A stretch of DNA of 23,567 nt, from positions 1,234 through 24,800 of the forward strand of contig NZ_DBDF01000222.1 in NCBI RefSeq assembly GCF_002293435.1, written 5' to 3'. A program made the translations under genes and the position numbers. The first letter of the stretch is position 1. Every line of letters begins with the position of its first letter. This DNA comes from Bacteroides sp. UBA939. Its GTDB lineage: Bacteria; Bacteroidota; Bacteroidia; Bacteroidales; Bacteroidaceae. The notes under the pieces are model-generated. The model was not told the origin of the DNA, did no database searches, and worked only from the letters and a program-made list of their open reading frames with translations. Shown here one piece after another: positions 15,379 to 23,567 of the stretch.

Positions 15379-18300
15379 ATGAAACGAAATATATATCTTA
15401 TTGTATTGCTTACGTTGGTTGCCCAGTTCCTTCAGGCGCAACGACTCCCTCCAATCATCGATCCTCCGAAAATAATGGATCCGCTTGTCCCGCTGACAAC
15501 CGATCCGCTGGGAATATTACCCTCCAATCAGGATTACCAGACCAGCCGTAGCCGTCAAATTACCGGTCTTCCCCGGAATATTGTGTTCTCCTTTGAGCTG
15601 CTTTCGGAATCGGAAGTGACCATTTCAGCAACCGGAAACAGTACCGGCTATACAGTTGAAATTTACGATTTTCGTTCCGGGCAAGTACCGCTTATATATG
15701 GGTCTTATTCGAACGGTTCAAATACCTCCGGGACTCTAACCGAAGTTTTGCGACCGGGACAATACGTAGCCTGCGCCATAGTCGGTACAAATTCACTCCT
15801 AACGAGTGTATTGACCAGTAATCCAACCGGAAATTCCGTAGCGGACGACGGCATGATATCCGGACAAGAGAATTACATCCGAACCCGCACCTATACTAAC
15901 GCTGCCGGTACCAAATACCTGGATAACATCCGGTACTTCGACGGCCTTGGCCGCCCGGAGCAGACCGTGCAGCGGAAGGTTACCCCTGAAGGCAAAGACC
16001 TCGTGACATTGCAAGAGTACGATGCGGGCGGGCGGGCGTCAAACTCCTGGTTACCCGGCACATCTGCCGGAAACGGGGCTTACGTCAGTCCAGAAACGGT
16101 AAAGACGGCGGCAAAGACGCTGAACAGCGACCAGAATCCTTACTCCCGCCCCGTGTACGAGGTCTCCCCTCTGAACCGCGTGCTGGAACAGTACGGCCCC
16201 GGCGCCGCCTGGCAAAATAGTTCACGCGGGGTAAAGAGCAGTTTCTCAGTCAACATATCCGGAAACGACACCCTGAACTGCGTGCTCTACAAGGTTTCAA
16301 ACACTACCGTCACCACCGATACGCTGGTAACCGTAACACGCCAAGGATATTATCCCACCGGCTCGCTCTACGTCACCCGCACCGCCGACGAGGATGGCAA
16401 TGCCTCTTTCGAGTTTACCGACAAGTCGGGGCAGGTGTTGCTCACCCGGCAGGTTGTGCGCAGCGGAAGCACAAAAATTCTCCACGACACCTATTATATA
16501 TATGATAATTACGGCAACCAGACCGCCGTCCTTCCCCCGCTTGCCTCGGACGCCTTGAAGGGCAGCACGACGGCTTCCTGGACGAACGCCAACTCCGTCG
16601 TCCTGCGCAACTACGCCTACCTGTACATGCACGACAAGCGTAACCGCTGCAAGGCCAAACGGATGCCGGGAGGCGACTGGACGTACTACATATATGACAG
16701 GGCCGACCAACTCATCTTCTCCCAGGACGGCGAGCAGCGCAAGAAATCTCCGAAGGAATGGACATTCTCCATACCCGACGCGTTTGGACGTGTCTGTATA
16801 ACAGGAATCTGTACCAACAATTATACCAGCACATTGGCGGTCACGCCCCCGTTAAACAATATCGTGGTCAAAGCCACCCGGAACAATACGACGGGTACTT
16901 ACAAGGGATATACTATCTCGGGCGTTACACCGACAAACCCCGCCGTACTCTCTGTGAACTACTACGACGATTATGACTTCCTGGGGATGAACAATATTCC
17001 CGCCAACACGGACGAAAGGGCGAAATACACGATCGAATCCGGTTACGGCACTTGGTATGGAACAGATTACACCACCGCCAACAAGGTAAAGAACAAGGAC
17101 ATGCTGACTGGTACACTGACCGCCCGCCTTTCCCCCAACGGGACAATACTTTCCGCCGCCAACGACTTGTACTGCGTGATGTACTATGATTCGAAAGGCA
17201 GACTGGTTCAGTCCAAATACAACAACCACCTTGCCGGCGGTACCGAAAAGGAATACTTCGCCTACAACTTCACCGGGCAGATACTCAAACGGAAACATGT
17301 ACACGCAGCTACGGGTAAGACCACCCAGACGGAAGTCTACACATACGCCTATGACGATGCCGGACGGCTTACAAACGTGAAACATAAATTGAACGCAGGC
17401 AGTGAAGTAACCCTTACTGCTAATACTTACGATGAACTTGGTCGCCTGAAGACCACCCAACAAAACGGACAGGCATCTTTGAAAAGTACCTATACTTACA
17501 ATGTCCGCTCCTGGATGAAGTCAATCTCTTCCACCCTGTTTACCCAGACACTGTATTACAACGACGCTTACGGCAGCAACACGCCCCGGTACAACGGCAA
17601 CATCTCCGCCATGAGTTGGAAGCTCTCCAACGAGAGCAAGACCAGGGGATACCGATTCACGTACGACAACCTCTCCCGGTTGACCGCCGCGGGTTACCTG
17701 GAAAACGGGACGGCGAACAGTAATTTCAATACCACATACACCTACGACAAACACGGTAACATGACCAACCTGATGCGCCGTGGCAATACCGGTACCTCAA
17801 CCTACGGCATTATCGACAACCTGACGATGACTTATGCGGGCAACCAGCTCATAAAAGTTGAAGATTCGGGAGCGAGCGTTAGTTTATCCGCTTCAATGGA
17901 TTTCAAGAATGGTTCCAATACCGCCCGTGAATACTATTACAACCGGAACGGCAACCTGACGAAAGATGTCAATAAAGGTATCAGTAGTATTGCATATAAC
18001 ATCCTGAACCTGCCGGGCACTATTGTTATGCCCACCTCCCCCGGTTCCACGAGTACTTCTTCCAATCTTTATACGTACGCCGCCGACGGAGAAAAATTGA
18101 GCACGAGCATCAGCGGAAAGACCACAGATTACTGCGGTAGCTTAATCTATGAGAACGGAACGCTGAAACGTATCCTCATTGAGAGCGGTTACATCGAGAA
18201 CGGCGTGTACTACTTCTACCTAAAAGATCACTTGGGCAACAATCGCGTGGTAGCCAATGCAAGTGGAACAATCGTCCAAAGTAACCACTATTACCCTTAT

Positions 18301-19224
18301 GGTATGTCTTTCGCAGAAGGTACACAAACTTCGTCACAGCCTTTCAAGTTCGGAGGAAAGGAACTGGATACGCAGAAGGGACTGAATTGGTATGACTTCG
18401 AGAAGAGACAAATGGATCCGGTACTTGACTTTTTCCCAACGCCAGATCCATTGATGGAGAGTTATTATGCAATTAGTCCGTATGTGTACTGTAAAAACAA
18501 TCCAATAATTTATATAGATCCAACAGGTGCTTTCTCGACAAAATTTGGAGCATGGCTCTATAAACTATTTCATGGAGGAGGCCAAATATTGAAAGATAAA
18601 GGCGGAGAATATTTTGTAAGTAAACAGGTTGAACATACTGGTAATGAAGCTGGAATTACTGTAAAGCGGACGTTTGACTGGGAGGAGCGAAGTACAGGTA
18701 AAAATTTGATCCTTCAGAGGCAATGGAAGGCATACCTTGCTGATATTGAATTTCAAGAAACTGTGGAAAGACTTGGATTTGAATATATTAGGGTAGAGAG
18801 CCGAAGTGATGCAATTGCTGGAATGTTGCAGCCTATATCACTTACAATTATGCCAAATCCACTCCTTAAATCTGGAACTGCATTGACAAATGTGACTCGC
18901 GGAAGAAATGCGGCGAATAGAGGATTGATATTTAATAGTGATGTTTTGGCAAAATTCACACAACACGCTTTTGCTGGTGGTCGCCATGCAGATTTAGGCT
19001 TACCAATAAATACAATGGCTTCAAAAGGACTTCGTTTAGTAGAACAAAATATGTCATTATTAAAAGTAGGAGACAACACTTTAGTTGGCAGTATCAATGG
19101 AATACAAAAGTCATTTAAAGCATTTGTCCAAAATGGAAAAATTATGTCAGTAAATATGTATCCAGGAGTTTCCGGTAGAGCAACTCAAGGAACAGTCATA
19201 AATTATGGGAATATAACATGGTAA
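15379..19224 (+). CDS. Rhs-repeat polymorphic toxin with C-terminal nuclease-like tip
   Basis: 1281-residue exported protein: signal peptide (1-21, MKRNIYLIVLLTLVAQFLQAQ), a beta domain (about 56-150), a DUF6443-like entry to the Rhs region (YIRTRTYTNAAGTKYLDNIR, then YFDGLGRPEQTVQ), many YD repeats (YDDAGRLTNVKH, YDELGRLKTTQQ) and the RHS-associated core (YLKDHLGNNRVVANASG, YYPYGMSF, KFGGKELD, SPYVYCKNNPIIYIDPTG, ending near 1050). The last 230 residues are the variable tip. Its first part (KFGAWLYKLFHGGGQ) looks like a pre-toxin linker. The final 100 carry HAFAGGRHADLGLP, GDNTLVGSINGI and GKIMSVNMYPG, a pattern reminiscent of BECR-fold (barnase/EndoU/colicin-like) RNase toxins; this assignment is tentative. 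The tip DNA is clearly AT-richer than the Rhs body, indicating exchange. Its stop overlaps the next gene by 7 bases. Confidence 0.85.
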   Translation: MKRNIYLIVLLTLVAQFLQAQRLPPIIDPPKIMDPLVPLTTDPLGILPSNQDYQTSRSRQITGLPRNIVFSFELLSESEVTISATGNSTGYTVEIYDFRSGQVPLIYGSYSNGSNTSGTLTEVLRPGQYVACAIVGTNSLLTSVLTSNPTGNSVADDGMISGQENYIRTRTYTNAAGTKYLDNIRYFDGLGRPEQTVQRKVTPEGKDLVTLQEYDAGGRASNSWLPGTSAGNGAYVSPETVKTAAKTLNSDQNPYSRPVYEVSPLNRVLEQYGPGAAWQNSSRGVKSSFSVNISGNDTLNCVLYKVSNTTVTTDTLVTVTRQGYYPTGSLYVTRTADEDGNASFEFTDKSGQVLLTRQVVRSGSTKILHDTYYIYDNYGNQTAVLPPLASDALKGSTTASWTNANSVVLRNYAYLYMHDKRNRCKAKRMPGGDWTYYIYDRADQLIFSQDGEQRKKSPKEWTFSIPDAFGRVCITGICTNNYTSTLAVTPPLNNIVVKATRNNTTGTYKGYTISGVTPTNPAVLSVNYYDDYDFLGMNNIPANTDERAKYTIESGYGTWYGTDYTTANKVKNKDMLTGTLTARLSPNGTILSAANDLYCVMYYDSKGRLVQSKYNNHLAGGTEKEYFAYNFTGQILKRKHVHAATGKTTQTEVYTYAYDDAGRLTNVKHKLNAGSEVTLTANTYDELGRLKTTQQNGQASLKSTYTYNVRSWMKSISSTLFTQTLYYNDAYGSNTPRYNGNISAMSWKLSNESKTRGYRFTYDNLSRLTAAGYLENGTANSNFNTTYTYDKHGNMTNLMRRGNTGTSTYGIIDNLTMTYAGNQLIKVEDSGASVSLSASMDFKNGSNTAREYYYNRNGNLTKDVNKGISSIAYNILNLPGTIVMPTSPGSTSTSSNLYTYAADGEKLSTSISGKTTDYCGSLIYENGTLKRILIESGYIENGVYYFYLKDHLGNNRVVANASGTIVQSNHYYPYGMSFAEGTQTSSQPFKFGGKELDTQKGLNWYDFEKRQMDPVLDFFPTPDPLMESYYAISPYVYCKNNPIIYIDPTGAFSTKFGAWLYKLFHGGGQILKDKGGEYFVSKQVEHTGNEAGITVKRTFDWEERSTGKNLILQRQWKAYLADIEFQETVERLGFEYIRVESRSDAIAGMLQPISLTIMPNPLLKSGTALTNVTRGRNAANRGLIFNSDVLAKFTQHAFAGGRHADLGLPINTMASKGLRLVEQNMSLLKVGDNTLVGSINGIQKSFKAFVQNGKIMSVNMYPGVSGRATQGTVINYGNITW

Positions 19225-19688
19225 AGGAAAATCAAAATATAGAGTTTCTAAGTCATGAAGACTTTAAACATTATAAAACATTTCATTTAATCAATTGTAT
19301 AATTAACTCTATTGACTTAATTGGGGCATTTGAGTTAAATGTTTGTTTGACTATAGAAAATTGCATCATTAGTAATTTAAAAATTCATTCTTGTTGGTTT
19401 GTAAACGGATTAGTATTAAAAAAATGTATCATCAAGAATTATATTGACTATCAGATGGGTGGACATAACTTAAATCCTATAATTCTCGAAGGAAATATAT
19501 TTATGGATTTCTTTAATTTTTTTGATTGCCAATTTGAGAGTTGTATTGAGTTGAAAAATAATATTTTTATCAAAGGTACAAATCTTTTAGGTAATAAGGG
19601 AGAAGGGTTTGAGAATAGTTTTGCTGAAGGATGGCTTGCAGAAAATAATATTGGTAAAATTGATGTAAATGAAATAGAAGCACAATAG
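19218..19688 (+). CDS. Candidate immunity protein for the Rhs tip
   Basis: 156-residue protein without signal peptide, so cytoplasmic. It starts 7 bases before the end of the Rhs toxin gene and is very AT-rich, the normal position and composition of a cognate immunity gene. The sequence has a rough periodic pattern of about 20-24 residues, with short hydrophobic strands and recurring NCII/KCII/ENCII-type turns (FHLINCIINSIDL, LTIENCIISNLKI, LVLKKCIIKNYID, IELKNNIFIKG). This suggests a small right-handed beta-solenoid, akin to pentapeptide-repeat folds but less regular. A cytoplasmic location fits neutralising an RNase-like toxin. I recognise no family; function rests on context. Confidence 0.65.
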   Translation: MVKENQNIEFLSHEDFKHYKTFHLINCIINSIDLIGAFELNVCLTIENCIISNLKIHSCWFVNGLVLKKCIIKNYIDYQMGGHNLNPIILEGNIFMDFFNFFDCQFESCIELKNNIFIKGTNLLGNKGEGFENSFAEGWLAENNIGKIDVNEIEAQ

Positions 19689-20012
19689 TTTCTTTAGGTG
19701 TATTAGTTCGCCCAATGAATGATGAGGGGTATCTGTCAAAGTATAAACTAATTATGAACATCTACTTATACTTGTCTTTATCTCATCCGGAAGCGAGAAG
19801 TTTTCACCATGAGGCCTCAACAGTCAAGCATTCTGTTTTCTCAGATTTGATGTTCGCCATTTCTTTAAATGACTTTGCAAAGGTATGGCAGGCAGATAAC
19901 GCATTGTTGCTTTAGTAGTGTTTGAGTTGCATTATTGGTAAAAAGAGGCTTTAAAACCTATCATTAACGTAGTTCGATATAATTTTAGGTAAGAATGATG
20001 CGGTCAGTCCTC
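19689..20012. other. Convergent spacer, possible degraded sequence
   Basis: No supported gene. The left and right neighbours point towards each other. On the minus strand TACCTTTG (19885-19878) matches the TAnnTTTG promoter form and is followed by a short frame beginning MANIKSEKTECLT (18 codons from 19861), which may be a fragment of a lost gene or chance. A 66-codon plus-strand frame (19715-19915) shows no coding character. No strong terminator hairpin was found. Confidence 0.4.
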
Positions 20013-21884
20013 CTATTTCCCTTGCTGTATAACCGTAACATAAGCCATCGGCGGCAGATCTACAGTCAATGTACCATCCGCATGGATCATAGCGTTCGTT
20101 TTCTCCATACATTTCTCTGCATCCGTGACATATACTATGGGCAAAGCACCGGGAGGGATGCCTTTCACTATCGCTTGCCGGGCTGCGCCATTATTGACAA
20201 TGTGTACTGCATATTGATGGGTAGCTGCCGACCCGAATGCAGCGCAGTTTACATTCTCATTACTACTGGTCAGCGGAAAAGCAAATAGATTGGCTGGTGT
20301 GGAAGCCAGTTGTTTCATCATCCAAAACCGGCGCGTAGGCTGCATGGGGCCAGTCGAACCGTAGATACCGTCTCCCCAAAGGAGTGAATAATCGGCTGTA
20401 AGCTGCCATTGCAAGATACTAAGTGGCTGGCAGATAGCGGCAATACGGGTGTATAAATTAATCTCATAGAGTGCAAATGTTTCTTCGAGGAAAATCTGTG
20501 GATAACGGTGAGCCGCTGCATCCGTACTTCCTTCGCCCACAATGAGAGGCACATTGAGCGTACGTGACACGGCAGCCCACTTCTCTAAGGTCTCCTTATC
20601 GCACCCCCGCCAAGAGTGAAACGAGACGGCTGCTATATAGGGATGTGTCTCTTTATCGTTCACGGCAGGAGCTACAAAATCGTACGTAGTGGCATCCGAA
20701 TTATCCCCCAGGAGTATTTTGGTAGCAAGTCCGCGGGAAGCCAGACAAGCACCGAGTTCTTTGATGAAGCGGGCATGTTCCTCTGCACTGAACAGTACAT
20801 CAATACCTATATCGGACTCATTAAACGAGAATGCCCAAGCTTCTACACCACAGTATTCTTTCAAATAAACAAGGTAATCAGCGAGTGAGCGATAGATTTG
20901 TTGCTTCTTACTATTGTCCATTTTGAGACCAGCCACCCCTCCTCTGCCGCGCTTCTGGCCAGGCTGAAGTGCCCATTGCGGAGGAAACCATGCACTGACA
21001 ATAACGGGCATACCCTGTGCGGCGAGGCGTTTTGCCATCTGCATCGAAGCATCGACACGTGCATCCAGCTTACCTGATTTAGCCTTAGCTATGGGGTCAA
21101 CACGTTCTACAGGCTGCCACGACCGCCAAGGCATTTCGACCCGTCCAAATGCCACGCGTATATTCTCAAGGCAATAGTCTATGACTTTCGGATCGTGAGG
21201 ACTTTGCAGACGGAAATTCCCACCAAATCCCATAAAGAGACGTCCGGGACTGCTCTTATCGACTTCCACCGTTACAGTCTCATGATCGATAGTGCCATCG
21301 GTTTTAATAGTGAAAGCAAGTTTGCCCTGTTGCCCTTTACGCAGATTGCCATCCATCAGCTGAATGTACAGGATAGTATTGCCCGTACGTTCATCTCTAC
21401 GCACAAATGATTTCACGGAATTCCGGAATCCCAGCTTGATACTCCGATGGTCGGTACGTATACTGATGTTTTTTCCGCCACGAACGATCTTTGCATCCGC
21501 ATATTGTTCCTTGGGTAAATCGAAACAGTAATAAACACCTTCGACCTGACGAGTGGAATCCGAACTGAAAGCCAGCTCAACAGATGCTTCACCTCGCGCC
21601 ACATCAGTGACTTTTTCTCCATACCGCACCCCTAACGCACCGCTTTCCACAATAGCCTTACCAGCCTCGCGACGGAAGGTAGTTTGTGTCCGCTCGCGTC
21701 CGGAAGCAAACACAGATGTCCAGTTCTTTTCAACAATGCGAAAAGAAGTTTCAAACTCGATGAGTTGTCCGTCCATCCGGATACCTGTCAGATTTCCCCA
21801 AGCCATTACCTCTGTTTGAGCAAGACATGAGAAAGCGGTCAGGAAAGAAGCGCAAAAAAACAAGATCGTTTTCATTGTTCTCAT
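20013..21884 (-). CDS. Clan GH-A glycoside hydrolase, GH30-like
   Basis: 623-residue exported hydrolase with two parts. After a signal peptide (MKTILFFCASFLTAFSCLAQ; start at 21884, or ATG at 21875) comes an N-terminal beta-rich region to about 210. The (beta/alpha)8 catalytic domain follows from about 217 (FMGFGGNFRLQSPHDP). Catalytic residues of clan GH-A type are visible: acid/base Glu356 in AWAFSFNESDIG and nucleophile Glu451 in PLIVGEGSTDA. Other marks are WFPPQWALQP near 299-308 and FHSWRG near 422-427. A short beta domain ends the protein. The layout (GFGG start, NE and GE glutamates) is closest to GH30, but a neighbouring GH-A family is possible. Substrate not determined. It is the second gene after the GH27 enzyme on the same strand, separated by 176 bases that contain a strong hairpin, so co-transcription with control between the genes is likely. 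Confidence 0.75.
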   Translation of the reverse strand: MRTMKTILFFCASFLTAFSCLAQTEVMAWGNLTGIRMDGQLIEFETSFRIVEKNWTSVFASGRERTQTTFRREAGKAIVESGALGVRYGEKVTDVARGEASVELAFSSDSTRQVEGVYYCFDLPKEQYADAKIVRGGKNISIRTDHRSIKLGFRNSVKSFVRRDERTGNTILYIQLMDGNLRKGQQGKLAFTIKTDGTIDHETVTVEVDKSSPGRLFMGFGGNFRLQSPHDPKVIDYCLENIRVAFGRVEMPWRSWQPVERVDPIAKAKSGKLDARVDASMQMAKRLAAQGMPVIVSAWFPPQWALQPGQKRGRGGVAGLKMDNSKKQQIYRSLADYLVYLKEYCGVEAWAFSFNESDIGIDVLFSAEEHARFIKELGACLASRGLATKILLGDNSDATTYDFVAPAVNDKETHPYIAAVSFHSWRGCDKETLEKWAAVSRTLNVPLIVGEGSTDAAAHRYPQIFLEETFALYEINLYTRIAAICQPLSILQWQLTADYSLLWGDGIYGSTGPMQPTRRFWMMKQLASTPANLFAFPLTSSNENVNCAAFGSAATHQYAVHIVNNGAARQAIVKGIPPGALPIVYVTDAEKCMEKTNAMIHADGTLTVDLPPMAYVTVIQQGK

Positions 21885-21930
21885 AATATAAAAAGACTAA
21901 TGTTTCGCAGGTTCTCTGTATATTACCAGA

Positions 21931-21971
21931 GTATCTCTATTCTCCTCCTGGGAGGAGGAGAATAGAGATAC
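21931..21971 (-). promoter_or_regulatory. Perfect 18-bp hairpin between GH27 and GH30-like genes
   Basis: gtatctctattctcctcc at 21931-21948 pairs perfectly with 21954-21971 across a 5-nt loop. In the leftward transcript it begins about 90 bases after the GH27 stop and ends 46 bases before the GH30-like start. There is no T-run directly after it in that direction, so it is better explained as an mRNA-stabilising or attenuating element than a simple terminator. Confidence 0.8.
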
Positions 21972-22060
21972 ATTTGATTATCAATAATATAAAAGGCATG
22001 CGAAAGTTTAATAAAAAGATAATAAAACAGACGTAATTTTTATAGCCGAATAATGTTGTT

Positions 22061-23311
22061 TTAGCGTTTGTTTTTTTTCACCTGTTCGGAGAGTCGATAC
22101 AACAGTACGTCGTGCCCGGGAATAGTTACCTGCTTGATTTTCTTAGTGTTTCCTTCGACAGATTTCTTTGTATCTTTGGTCCAGAGATTGCGGACAGTGT
22201 ATACTTTCTTATCAAAGTCTGTTGAGAGTTTAGACACTTCTTCATCGGTAAAGTTAAACTTCTGCCAGTCGATGGTATACGTCTTCGGCTCAGTGGTACG
22301 GTTCAGAATGCAGAACGCCCAGTCACCTCCGGCAAGGGGTTTGAACCAGAATTCCAGTCCGTCTTCGGCCTTGAGTTTCAGACCTTGCACGCCGAGTTTG
22401 TCCTGATCGATGGCGATGGCTTCCTTATTCAGTATGATATCTTTGGTCTCTTGTGACATATTACGCAGGTCGTTGCCCAGGATGAGGGGAGCAGCGAGCA
22501 TACACCATAAAGTGAAGTGTGCGCGGTCTTCGCCAACTGTCTGTCCGTTGCCCACTTCCAGCATGTCGGGGTCGTTCCAGTGGCCCGGGCCGGCATATTT
22601 GCGAAGGCCTTCCTGCATATCGAGTATCTGGAGCACGCCGTAAGCAGCAAATCCCGGATGCTGGTCAATGCAGTCGAAACAGTTGTAGATGTCGCCCGTG
22701 GTACGCCAGGAGTGTCCTGTCTCAGCTGCCCATTTCCAGGGTTTGGAGGTTCCCCACTCGCACATACTGAAGTAGATGGGACGTCCGGCGGCGCGCAGGG
22801 CATCACGCATCAGGTTGTAAGCACCTACGGGGTTGATATCTTCCGATTCGCACCAGTCATATTTCAGGTAGTCTATTCCCCAGCGGGCGTATTGCAGGGC
22901 GTCCTGGTATTCATGCCCGAAACTGCCGGGACGTCCACCGCAAGTTTTCCGTCCTGCGTCGGAGTAGATGCCGAGTTTCAGGCCGCGGGCATGTACGTAG
23001 TCGGCCAGGGCTTTGATACCGGAAGGAAATTTCACCGGATCGGCCTGGATGAAACCGAGGCTGTCGCGCTCTCCGTGCCAGCAGTCGTCTAGGTTCAAGT
23101 AGATGTAACCGGCATCACGCAACCCGGTTTCCACCATCTGGTCGGCAATACCTTTAATAATGTTTTCGTCGATGTTGCAGGCGAACTTGTTCCAGCTGTT
23201 CCATCCCATGGCGGGAGTGTCCGCCAAGCCTTCAAACTTCTGTGCCTGTACGGGGGTGATGTTTGTCAGCAGAACTATCAGTGCAGTCAATAATAAAGTT
23301 TGTTTTTTCAT
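22061..23311 (-). CDS. GH27 alpha-galactosidase
   Basis: 416-residue exported retaining enzyme that removes terminal alpha-galactose (or beta-L-arabinopyranose in some members) from plant glycans such as galactomannan or arabinogalactan side chains. The start at 23311 is chosen because it opens the signal peptide (MKKQTLLLTALIVLLTNITP, cleavage near VQAQ) and because a promoter motif lies at 23341-23348; the frame extends to 23377 but those 22 codons would precede the promoter. GH27 marks in order: PAMGWNSWNKF (34-43), YLNLDDCW (71-78), LGIYSDAGRKTCGG (113-126), nucleophile Asp152 in YLKYDWC, FSMCEWG (181-187), acid/base Asp207 in WRTTGDI and GPGHWNDPDML (241-251). The C-terminal beta domain runs from about 315. 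Length is normal for the family. It is probably co-regulated with the GH30-like gene downstream. Confidence 0.95.
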   Translation of the reverse strand: MKKQTLLLTALIVLLTNITPVQAQKFEGLADTPAMGWNSWNKFACNIDENIIKGIADQMVETGLRDAGYIYLNLDDCWHGERDSLGFIQADPVKFPSGIKALADYVHARGLKLGIYSDAGRKTCGGRPGSFGHEYQDALQYARWGIDYLKYDWCESEDINPVGAYNLMRDALRAAGRPIYFSMCEWGTSKPWKWAAETGHSWRTTGDIYNCFDCIDQHPGFAAYGVLQILDMQEGLRKYAGPGHWNDPDMLEVGNGQTVGEDRAHFTLWCMLAAPLILGNDLRNMSQETKDIILNKEAIAIDQDKLGVQGLKLKAEDGLEFWFKPLAGGDWAFCILNRTTEPKTYTIDWQKFNFTDEEVSKLSTDFDKKVYTVRNLWTKDTKKSVEGNTKKIKQVTIPGHDVLLYRLSEQVKKNKR

Positions 23312-23340
23312 GGTATACTTATTTAGTAGATTTATAAATG

Positions 23341-23348
23341 CAAAAATA
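23341..23348 (-). promoter_or_regulatory. Bacteroides-type -7 element for the GH27 gene
   Basis: On the minus strand this reads TATTTTTG, an exact TAnnTTTG match, about 30 bases upstream of the chosen ATG. A clear TTTG -33 element is not seen at the expected distance, which might mean that an activator is needed. Confidence 0.5.
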
Positions 23349-23430
23349 CGGGATACCGGCGAGCTTTTCCGATACAATTATAACAGAAAGCCGTACTTAT
23401 CTTCTTTTAGCCTGCATTATTCATACTGTA

Positions 23431-23550
23431 GTTAAAGGAGTTATCACTTCGTTAGGAGTTAAGGAGTTAAAGCCGATACTCCGTGAATCATATAACATGA
23501 GTATCGGCTTTAACTCCTAAGCCAACTTGTTGGCTGATAACTCCTTTAAC
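23431..23550. repeat. Nested inverted repeat at the right edge
   Basis: An inner perfect 18-bp pair, ggagttaaagccgatact at 23463-23480 and its complement at 23500-23517, encloses a 19-nt loop. An outer perfect 16-bp pair, gttaaaggagttatca at 23431-23446 and tgataactcctttaac at 23535-23550, surrounds it. A small hairpin (agccaac tt gttggct, 23520-23535) sits between the right arms. ggagtta recurs four times as direct or inverted copies. It lies upstream of the GH27 promoter and could be a terminator region or a regulatory site. Confidence 0.82.
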
Positions 23551-23567
23551 CCACATTGCATTAGTAC

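Noticed and set aside
19715..19915. 66-codon plus-strand frame after the immunity gene
   Set aside because: No signal, domain or coding-like composition, and it lies in a convergent spacer.
23312..23377. Longer N-terminus for the GH27 protein starting at 23377
   Set aside because: The extra 22 residues precede a standard signal peptide and span a TAnnTTTG promoter element, so the start at 23311 is preferred.

Overview
The window looks like a chromosomal segment of a gut Bacteroides or close Bacteroidota relative. This rests on the gene content: Sec-exported glycoside hydrolases, a hybrid two-component system of the Reg_prop/Y_Y_Y type, and Rhs-like proteins of the Bacteroidota style. It also rests on promoter sequences of the Bacteroides form TAnnTTTG. 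No rRNA, tRNA or other species marker is present, so the genus is an inference.

Layout. (1) 93-2681 (+): a GH3 beta-xylosidase/beta-glucosidase with a PA14 insert. (2) 2682-3214: a gene-free stretch with an 11-nt tandem repeat, a 22-nt-period repeat array and a good promoter. (3) 3215-11310 (+): five tightly packed genes that look like one transcription unit. They are a transglutaminase-like protein, a short secreted protein with a residual RHS-core motif and a JAB-like (JAMM) C-terminal domain, a lipoprotein starting inside its stop codon, a second transglutaminase-like paralogue, and a hybrid two-component sensor/regulator. (4) 11311-12312: about 1 kb without a convincing gene, packed with an alternating purine-pyrimidine tract, hairpins, two more arrays of 22-nt palindromic units and a nested inverted repeat. 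(5) 12313-19688 (+): a two-gene Rhs system (N-terminal shell protein, then an RHS-repeat protein with a variable C-terminal tip) followed by an overlapping AT-rich candidate immunity gene. (6) 19689-20012: a short convergent spacer. (7) 23311 down to 20013 (-): a GH27 alpha-galactosidase, then a clan GH-A (GH30-like) hydrolase, separated by a perfect 18-bp hairpin. (8) 23431-23550: a nested inverted repeat at the right edge.

How the parts fit. GH3, GH27, the GH30-like enzyme and the hybrid regulator are the kind of genes found in glycan-utilisation loci, but no susC/susD pair is in view. Two polymorphic-toxin islands sit among them. Both end in an AT-rich, apparently exchanged C-terminal toxin tip followed at once by an overlapping small gene, the usual toxin/immunity layout. 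The compact 3215-7174 cassette (two Cys-His-Glu transglutaminase-like proteins around a JAB-domain protein and a lipoprotein) is the best candidate for an undescribed system. The three intergenic arrays that keep a strict 22-nt period while their sequences differ are the most unusual non-coding signal.
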